From contig NZ_CP034929.1 in assembly GCF_004014875.1 (NCBI RefSeq), forward strand, positions 434,001-498,000: DNA of 64,000 nucleotides, read 5' to 3'. The DNA comes from Nocardioides yefusunii (GTDB taxonomy: Bacteria > Actinomycetota > Actinomycetes > Propionibacteriales > Nocardioidaceae). The notes beneath the pieces are model-generated. The model did not search any database and was not told the origin of the DNA. It saw only the letters and a program-made list of their open reading frames with translations. Of this stretch, positions 58,745 through 64,000 are shown piece by piece; the first letter of the stretch is position 1, and every line of letters starts with the position of its first letter. Made by a program: the position numbers and the translations under genes.

Positions 58745-60024
58745 CCGGCACGTCGCGAATGGTGACGTGGATCCTGCGAGTGGCGCACGAGCTCGAAGGC
58801 ATGGCGGCGGCCCTCGACGGGTCGCCTGGTCCGCGGTGGTCAGGGCGGTCGCGAGAGGCCTACGAAGCAGTGAAGTGGGACGACATCGCTCGCTGGCGTC
58901 GACTCGCAGACCTGTTGCGTCGGGCGGCACGCGCGGTGGAGATGGGGGATCCTGCATTGGTGTCCGAAGCGACCGATGCAATTGGCCTCTATGGATCTTT
59001 GTCGACAAATTCTGCCTCCGGGGTGTGGGCAAACGATCCTCACCCGGCCGACGTACGGCTGCGGTGGTCCACGATGGATGCGGAGGCACAGCGTCGGGCA
59101 GAAGTGGAGTTCGGGCCAGAACTTGCAGACCTGCCCGGCATCCCACTGGACGTGCGGGATCGTCTCAACCGTGACGAGCTGCGCCACGACGAGGCTGCCG
59201 GACACGACGTCAGTGCAGTCCGTGATGCCGTGGGCGGTCCGGGCTCCACGTGGCTGTTGGGGTACTCCAGGAGCGCGCACGACGGTGACGGCACGGCTGT
59301 CGTGGGGTTCGGCGACGTGGCTGGTGCCGAGAACCTCGCAGTTCTCGTCCCTGGCGTCGGGACCGATCTGCACGACGTGCGACGCGGGGCGCGTCAGGCG
59401 AGGGCTGTCCAGGACGCGGCGGGGAACGGCGCCGCTGCGGTGTGGTGGTTGGGGTATGACGCCCCCGACGGTCCGAGCGACGGCGCGATGGTGACGATGT
59501 CCAGGGCTCGCGAGGGTGGCACGGCGCTCGTGGCTGAACTGGATGCGCTGGGTCGGGCGCGGGAAGGCGTCGCGGGTGGTCGGACGGTCGTGGTGGGGCA
59601 CTCCTACGGCTCGACGACGGTCGCTTCCGGTCTGGCGGACGGTGTGCCAGCCGGGGGAGCGGGGCGCCCTGATGCCGTTGTGCTGGTCGGCTCACCCGGT
59701 GCGGGGTCGGCGCGGGTCGCTGATGATCTCCGGGCGCGAGAGGGCGTCCACGTCGTCAAGAACGATGACGACGTCGTCGCGATGCTGGGGTCGGGAGGAC
59801 GGTTGCCCGTTCCAGATGTGCTGGGTGCGCCGTGGGGCCTCGGGACTGATCCGGCGTCGCCGGGCTTCGGTGCGCGCGTCTGGGTGGAGCCCAGCCGGAA
59901 CGGCGGAGGCCTGGCTGGATTGTGGGAGGCCCACACCTCCTACTTCACGCCGGGCACCACATCGTTGGGGGTGATCGGCGACGTCGTGGCAGGCCGCTCT
60001 GTGTCGACGGAAGGGAGTGGCTGA
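58741..60024 (+). CDS. DUF1023 alpha/beta hydrolase
   Basis: The protein has 427 residues from GTG 58741, overlapping the previous stop. The N-terminal helical region (about 1-110, WSGRSREAYEAV and RWRRLADLLRRAARAVE) resembles WXG100-like or T7SS-linked helices. The DUF1023 hydrolase domain follows, with the nucleophile elbow VVVGHSYGSTT (Ser about 288), the Asp-like VHVVKNDDDVVAML and a His near EAHTSYF. Such proteins are often paired with small helical partners. The substrate is unknown; a lipid or peptidoglycan ester is plausible. Confidence 0.8.
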   Translation: MTGTSRMVTWILRVAHELEGMAAALDGSPGPRWSGRSREAYEAVKWDDIARWRRLADLLRRAARAVEMGDPALVSEATDAIGLYGSLSTNSASGVWANDPHPADVRLRWSTMDAEAQRRAEVEFGPELADLPGIPLDVRDRLNRDELRHDEAAGHDVSAVRDAVGGPGSTWLLGYSRSAHDGDGTAVVGFGDVAGAENLAVLVPGVGTDLHDVRRGARQARAVQDAAGNGAAAVWWLGYDAPDGPSDGAMVTMSRAREGGTALVAELDALGRAREGVAGGRTVVVGHSYGSTTVASGLADGVPAGGAGRPDAVVLVGSPGAGSARVADDLRAREGVHVVKNDDDVVAMLGSGGRLPVPDVLGAPWGLGTDPASPGFGARVWVEPSRNGGGLAGLWEAHTSYFTPGTTSLGVIGDVVAGRSVSTEGSG

Positions 60025-60057
60025 ACGCTGCTTGCGTCGAGCAGACAGAATGCGTCC

Positions 60058-60495
60058 ATGCCGTTGCTCCTGCGCCGGGTGTCGCGACTGGCACTCATCG
60101 TCTACACGTTGCTCCTGCTGCTCGTCGTCTTCCAGCCGCAGCCTGAGCTCGCCGTGGGATCGGTGGAGGTGGCTCGTGAGGCAGTGGTCAACGCGGTGCC
60201 TGCTGCTGCACCTCACGTCAACGACGTCAGGATCGAGTTCTTGATGAACACGATCCTCTTCGTCCCGCTGACATTCCTCGCCTCACTGGTCTGGCCGCGC
60301 GTGCGCTGGAGCGAGTGGGTGGTGGCCGCCTTCGTGATCTCGTGTTCGATCGAGCTCTTCCAGGCGGTCGTGCTCGACGCGCGCTCTGCCCAGTACCCCG
60401 ACGTCGTCTCCAACACCTTGGGTGGGTTGGTCGGTGCTGTGCTTGGCGCTGGAGTACTCCGGGTTCTCGTGCGCCCGAGGCACACCGACGTGTGA
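60058..60495 (+). CDS. VanZ-like membrane protein
   Basis: This 145-residue protein has four membrane helices. The family motif is FQPQPELAV at the first loop, and IEFLMNTILFVPLTFLASLVWPR and SIELFQAVVLDARSAQYPDVVSNTLGG match VanZ (E-x-x-Q, D-x-x-D-x-x-x-N-x-x-G). VanZ relatives affect teicoplanin sensitivity, but most are of unknown function. It lies upstream of the polysaccharide genes. Confidence 0.85.
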   Translation: MPLLLRRVSRLALIVYTLLLLLVVFQPQPELAVGSVEVAREAVVNAVPAAAPHVNDVRIEFLMNTILFVPLTFLASLVWPRVRWSEWVVAAFVISCSIELFQAVVLDARSAQYPDVVSNTLGGLVGAVLGAGVLRVLVRPRHTDV

Positions 60496-60613
60496 CGATC
60501 GAGCGCCGCTGAGTCTCTCGAGTGAGAGCGGCGGGTGCTGCTTGCCTGGCCCCCAACGGACACGCCTAGACTCGGGCCGTCGTCCGCTTCTGAAATGGGG
60601 AAAAGTGCACGCA

Positions 60614-61627
60614 ATGACCGCAGCCAACCAGGCAACGGTGCTGGTGACCGGTGGTACCGGTTCCTTCGGCTCCGCGATGGTGAAGCAACTGCTCGAGTCA
60701 GACGTCCGGGAGATTCGTATCTTCAGCCGTGACGAACTCAAGCAGGACGACATGCGGCGGCACCTGGGTGACTCCCGGGTGCGCTTCTACATCGGTGACG
60801 TGCGCGACTACGACAGCGTCGACCGCGCCACGCGGGGTGTCGACTTCGTCTTCCACGCTGCCGCCCTCAAGCAGGTTCCCAGCTGTGAGTTCTTCCCGAT
60901 GGAAGCCGTGAAGACCAACGTCATCGGTTCCTCCAACGTCATCGAGGCCTCGAACAAGAACGGCGTGCACTCCTTGGTGTGCCTCGGCACGGACAAGGCT
61001 GCCTACCCGGTCAACGCCATGGGCATCTCCAAGGCGATGATGGAGAAGGTGGCGCAGGCTTTCGCACGTAACAACCCGACGGCCAACACCACGGTCTCGA
61101 CCGTGCGCTACGGCAACGTCATGTGTTCTCGTGGATCGGTGATCCCGCTCTTCATCGAGCAGATCAAGGCGGGGAAGCCGCTCACGCTGACCGACCCGAC
61201 GATGACGCGTTTCTTGATGTCGCTCGACGAGGCCGTGATGCTGGTTGATCACGCCTTTGAGCACGCCAAGCCGGGCGACCTCTTCATCCGTAAGGCCGTG
61301 GCATCGACGGTCGAGGATCTTGCGTTGGCAGTGGGCAAGGCGCTGGGCGTGGAACCCGAGATTCAGGTGATCGGCACGCGTCATGGCGAGAAGCTCTACG
61401 AGACGCTGGCCACCCGCGAGGAGCTCGAGCGCGCGGAGGATCAGGCTGACTACTACCGCGTCTCCGTCGACGCCCGCGACCTGAACTACGGCAAGTACTT
61501 CGACGAGGGAAGCGTCGTGGAGAGCCACGACGACTACCACTCCCACAACACCGAGCGACTGGACGTCGACGGTGTCGTCGACCTCCTCATGAAGCTCCCG
61601 CAGTTCCGTCTGCTGGCCGGTCTCTGA
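60614..61627 (+). CDS. UDP-GlcNAc 4,6-dehydratase (CapE/WbjB type)
   Basis: The protein has 337 residues (GTG 60605 is an alternative start with GGGGA before it). The Rossmann motif is VTGGTGSFGSAMVKQL, then the DVRDYDSV strand and the RDELKQDDMR loop typical of CapE/FlaA1-type dehydratases. The catalytic Lys/Thr/Met region is LGTDKAAYPVNAMGISKAMMEK, with MxxxK in place of YxxxK, as in this group. It makes the 4-keto-6-deoxy intermediate of UDP-L-FucNAc or related sugars. It is the first enzyme of the surface polysaccharide cluster. Confidence 0.9.
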   Translation: MTAANQATVLVTGGTGSFGSAMVKQLLESDVREIRIFSRDELKQDDMRRHLGDSRVRFYIGDVRDYDSVDRATRGVDFVFHAAALKQVPSCEFFPMEAVKTNVIGSSNVIEASNKNGVHSLVCLGTDKAAYPVNAMGISKAMMEKVAQAFARNNPTANTTVSTVRYGNVMCSRGSVIPLFIEQIKAGKPLTLTDPTMTRFLMSLDEAVMLVDHAFEHAKPGDLFIRKAVASTVEDLALAVGKALGVEPEIQVIGTRHGEKLYETLATREELERAEDQADYYRVSVDARDLNYGKYFDEGSVVESHDDYHSHNTERLDVDGVVDLLMKLPQFRLLAGL

Positions 61628-61630
61628 GCC

Positions 61631-62596
61631 GTGATCGCCTTTTGGGGGGCTGCGGCGGTGGCCGTGGTGGTGACGGGCGCGCTCATCATGGTCCTGCACA
61701 AGGCCCGCGTGATGGACGTGCCCAACGGCCGTTCGTCTCACGTCGTGCCGACCCCCCGTGGGGGTGGAATCGCGGTGATGCTCGCGGTGGTCACTGGTCT
61801 CGCGCTGGCAGGAACGATCCCGTGGTGGGTGCTCGCACCGTCGCTGCTCCTGTCCTGCGTGGGGCTGATGGACGACGTCCGGTCCTTACCGGCGCTGTTC
61901 CGCCTCGTCGCCCAGGTGGGCGTCCTGGCCTGTGCTGTGTTCTTCTTGCTCGACGACGGCGCTAAGGCTTTCGGCCTTGTCGCACTGGTCGGCGTGATCG
62001 CCGCGGTCGGGTACGTGAACGCGTTCAACTTCATGGACGGCGTCAACGGCATCTCGGCGCTGCACGCAGCAGTGGCGGGCGGCTGGTTCGTCTGGGTCGG
62101 TTCGCGCTACGACGTCGACGTGGTTGGTCCCGTCGGTGCCGCGTTGGCCGGGGCCGTGCTGGGCTTCCTGTTCTGGAACGCCCGCGGATCGATCTTCCTC
62201 GGGGACGTGGGCAGTTACGGCATGGGTGCTCTCATCGCTCTCAGCAGCGTTTTCGCCTGGGGGGCAGGAGTTCCTGCGCTCGTCGTCGTGGCGCCTCTCG
62301 GGGTCTACCTGAGCGACACGGCATGGGTATTGGTGAAGCGGAAGCGCGCGGGCAAGTCGCTCACCGAAGCACACCGCGACCACGTGTACCAGCGTCTGCT
62401 CGGCTTCGGTTGGTCGCACCTAGTGTCCGCAGCGTGGAGCGCGTCGATCGCTGCGCTAGGGTGCGTGTCGGTCGCGCTCCTGGTCGACGGCAACCCGGTT
62501 CTGGCCGCTCTCGTCCTCGCAGCGCTGCTGGTCCTCTACCTCGCCAGCCCGCAACTAGTGCAGCGCACCGTGCTTGCGCGCAAGCAGGCCGCATGA
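61631..62596 (+). CDS. WbpL/MraY-type priming glycosyl-1-phosphate transferase
   Basis: This 321-residue protein has about ten membrane helices. Family motifs are DVPNGRSSHVVPTPRGGG near the start, LMDDVRSLPALFRLVAQ (the DD of MraY-like enzymes), NAFNFMDGVNGISALHA and FLGDVGSYGMGAL. Enzymes of this group transfer a sugar-1-phosphate to undecaprenyl phosphate to start O-antigen or capsule repeats. GTG 61631 begins three bases after the previous stop; translation is coupled. Confidence 0.9.
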   Translation: MIAFWGAAAVAVVVTGALIMVLHKARVMDVPNGRSSHVVPTPRGGGIAVMLAVVTGLALAGTIPWWVLAPSLLLSCVGLMDDVRSLPALFRLVAQVGVLACAVFFLLDDGAKAFGLVALVGVIAAVGYVNAFNFMDGVNGISALHAAVAGGWFVWVGSRYDVDVVGPVGAALAGAVLGFLFWNARGSIFLGDVGSYGMGALIALSSVFAWGAGVPALVVVAPLGVYLSDTAWVLVKRKRAGKSLTEAHRDHVYQRLLGFGWSHLVSAAWSASIAALGCVSVALLVDGNPVLAALVLAALLVLYLASPQLVQRTVLARKQAA

Positions 62597-63510
62597 CTGG
62601 CTCGCCCGTGTCCCCGGTCGCAGTGGTCGGGGCTACCGGATTCGTCGGGAGGGCAGTCCTGGCCGCCTTCGAACAGCGGGGCATCGAGGTGCGTGCGATC
62701 AGGGCACCCCGTCTGGAGACGAGTGCGCGCCAGGTGGATGCCCTGCACGCCGAGATGGCTGCCCCCGCTCTTCGGGCGGAGAGTGAGCGTCTGCGGGAGG
62801 AGCTCCGCGGTTGCTCGGTGGTAGTGAACGCTGCTGGGCTCTCCGATGCCACCAGCGGTGGCGACGTGCTCTTCGGAGCGAACGCACTTCTGCCCGGTCT
62901 GCTCGCTGCGAGCACCGAACCCGGTACCGGGTTCGTTCACGTCAGCTCGGCAGCGGTCCAGGGGAGGCGTGCGGTGCTCGACGAGACGACCGAGGTCGAA
63001 CCATTCAGCCCTTACTCCGAGGCCAAGGCACTGGGCGAAGCGATGGTTCCCGACGGCTCGGTCGTCTTCAGGCCCACGTCGGTGCAGGGTGCCGGGCGTC
63101 GCGTCACGGCCTCCCTGGTCCGTCTCTGTTCTTCCCCGTTGGCCTCGGTCGCCGCCCCGGGCGACTTCCCGACGCCTCAGGTGCTGGTCGAGAACGTGGC
63201 GGATGCGATCGTGTTCGTGGCGCTACGGGCTGAAGATGCTCCGCGGGTCGTGCTCCAGCCGTGGGAGGGCGTGACGACAGGGGAACTGGTGAGGCTACTC
63301 GGCCAGCGCCGCCCCCTGCAGGTACCACAGTGGTTGGCGAGAGCGCTGGTCCGGCTCGGCTACGCGCTGAAGCCGCTGACCTCTCGTGCCGCTGGAATTG
63401 CACGCCGTCTCGAGATGTTGTGGTTCGGACAGGGACAGGCTCCGGGATGGCTCGACGACAAGTGGGCTCCGCCCGTGGGGCCCGAGGGATGGAAGAAGCT
63501 GAGCCGATGA
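62593..63510 (+). CDS. NAD-dependent epimerase/dehydratase (WbpV-like)
   Basis: The protein has 305 residues from ATG 62593, overlapping the previous stop (ATGA). The longer frame upstream is the antisense or shifted frame of the transferase gene. The Rossmann motif VVGATGFVGRAVL is at the start. The catalytic Tyr and Lys are in FSPYSEAKALGE (short SDR type, S-S-A-A-V before it). It works on the same NDP-sugar as its neighbours, probably as reductase or epimerase. It overlaps the next gene by four bases. Confidence 0.85.
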   Translation: MTGSPVSPVAVVGATGFVGRAVLAAFEQRGIEVRAIRAPRLETSARQVDALHAEMAAPALRAESERLREELRGCSVVVNAAGLSDATSGGDVLFGANALLPGLLAASTEPGTGFVHVSSAAVQGRRAVLDETTEVEPFSPYSEAKALGEAMVPDGSVVFRPTSVQGAGRRVTASLVRLCSSPLASVAAPGDFPTPQVLVENVADAIVFVALRAEDAPRVVLQPWEGVTTGELVRLLGQRRPLQVPQWLARALVRLGYALKPLTSRAAGIARRLEMLWFGQGQAPGWLDDKWAPPVGPEGWKKLSR

Positions 63511-64000
63511 CCTACGGAGTTCTGACGCAGTGGTTCGATCCCGAGCCGGGGCCTGCCGCCGTGCCGGGCGTCCTCGCGCGTGAACTCGCGACCCGCGGTC
63601 ACCAGATCGAGGTGCTCACGGGGTTCCCGAACTACCCGGTCGGCAGGGTTTACGAGGGCTACAAGCAGTCCTGGTCGGCGCGAGAGCAGGTGAGTCCGGG
63701 AGTCACCGTGAACCGGGTTCCGCTCTACCCGAGCCATGACGGCGGTGCCGTCGGGCGGGCCGGCAACTACCTGTCCTTCGCGGCGACCGCCTCCATGCAG
63801 GTGGTCAGCCACCTCAAGGACTGCGACGCCGTATGGGTCTACAACTCCCCGGCCACGGTCCCGCTCGCGGCTCGGCGCTTGAAGGGAAGGGCCGGCGTGC
63901 CGTTCCTGCTCCACGTCATGGACGTGTGGCCCGACTCCGTCCTGCACAGCGGGATGCTGGACGGTCCGCTGGGGAAGCTTCCGGTTGAGAAGTGGCTCAC
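63507..64000 (+). CDS. Glycosyltransferase family 4 (WbuB-like), 3' end outside window
   Basis: The frame from ATG 63507 is open to the window end (about 164 codons). It begins MTYGVLTQWFDPEPGPAAVP, with a GVLARELATRGHQIEVLTGF start typical of GT4 transferases of the WbuB type. VVSHLKDCDAVWVYNSPATV and FLLHVMDVWPDSVLHSGML are also WbuB-like. WbuB transfers L-FucNAc to lipid-linked GlcNAc or similar, consistent with the dehydratase upstream. The C-terminal nucleotide-binding domain lies beyond the window. Confidence 0.85.
   Translation, partial: MTYGVLTQWFDPEPGPAAVPGVLARELATRGHQIEVLTGFPNYPVGRVYEGYKQSWSAREQVSPGVTVNRVPLYPSHDGGAVGRAGNYLSFAATASMQVVSHLKDCDAVWVYNSPATVPLAARRLKGRAGVPFLLHVMDVWPDSVLHSGMLDGPLGKLPVEKWL

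Noticed and set aside
62323..62592. Longer N-terminus of the epimerase gene
   Set aside because: It overlaps the transferase gene in another frame; the Rossmann motif begins right after ATG 62593, which overlaps the preceding stop.

Overview
The window is high-GC actinobacterial chromosome. Mycothiol synthase, an atypical GlnR regulator, actinobacterial PHO boxes, many genes that appear to be leaderless, and a sulfur gene block in the order found in Mycobacterium tuberculosis Rv0813c-Rv0820 all point to Actinomycetia. Secreted Ig-like and beta-propeller proteins, a sunset-domain protein and an AbiEi/DUF559-type gene suggest Nocardioidaceae or a relative. The species call is inference.

Region 1 (1-18.4 kb) is an accessory zone of secreted proteins broken up by insertion sequences. 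It holds the end of a fibronectin-III protein, tRNA-Lys, a secreted basic protein, a 1084-residue Ig-like/beta-propeller protein, a paralogue of it destroyed by two insertions, a subtilisin and a lipoprotein. Mobile elements are an IS3 remnant, an IS3 copy split by an IS30 element with perfect ends and a 3-bp target duplication, an IS3 copy with a damaged orfB, an IS110, another IS3 copy sitting in a degenerate IS3, and a last IS3 tail. Gene stumps (NERD-like, SprT-like) show that these insertions came with deletions or rearrangements.

Region 2 (18.4-31.7 kb) holds a tetratricopeptide-like protein, cell-surface and secreted proteins (sunset domain, serine hydrolase, GH6-like glycosidase), a large zinc-ribbon membrane protein, a cold-shock protein and a copper operon: CsoR operator, csoR, copZ, a small His-containing membrane protein and copA. 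A Nudix hydrolase follows.

Region 3 (31.7-41.1 kb) is phosphate handling: PHO box, pstSCAB, then a Pit transporter with its PhoU-like partner, and polyphosphate kinase with its own PHO box. Between pstB and pit sits a DUF559-type gene flanked on each side by a pair of 48-bp palindromes with the same 64-bp period. This is the most unusual structure in the window.

Region 4 (41.1-57 kb) is housekeeping and sulfur metabolism: dtd, two GT87-like membrane proteins, DsrE-like, nitrobindin-like, Fur, YgfZ, mshD, glnR, a signal peptidase-LamG fusion beside a TasA-like substrate, a thioredoxin, then a short Cys-containing leader peptide followed by DUF4395, a thiosulfate sulfurtransferase and DUF1416 (SseC), and metY-metX with a metX-like relic.

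Region 5 (57-64 kb) starts with a Tat-exported protein and an alpha/beta hydrolase pair. It ends in a surface polysaccharide cluster: VanZ-like, a CapE-like UDP-GlcNAc 4,6-dehydratase, a WbpL-like priming transferase, an epimerase/reductase and a WbuB-like glycosyltransferase cut by the window end.
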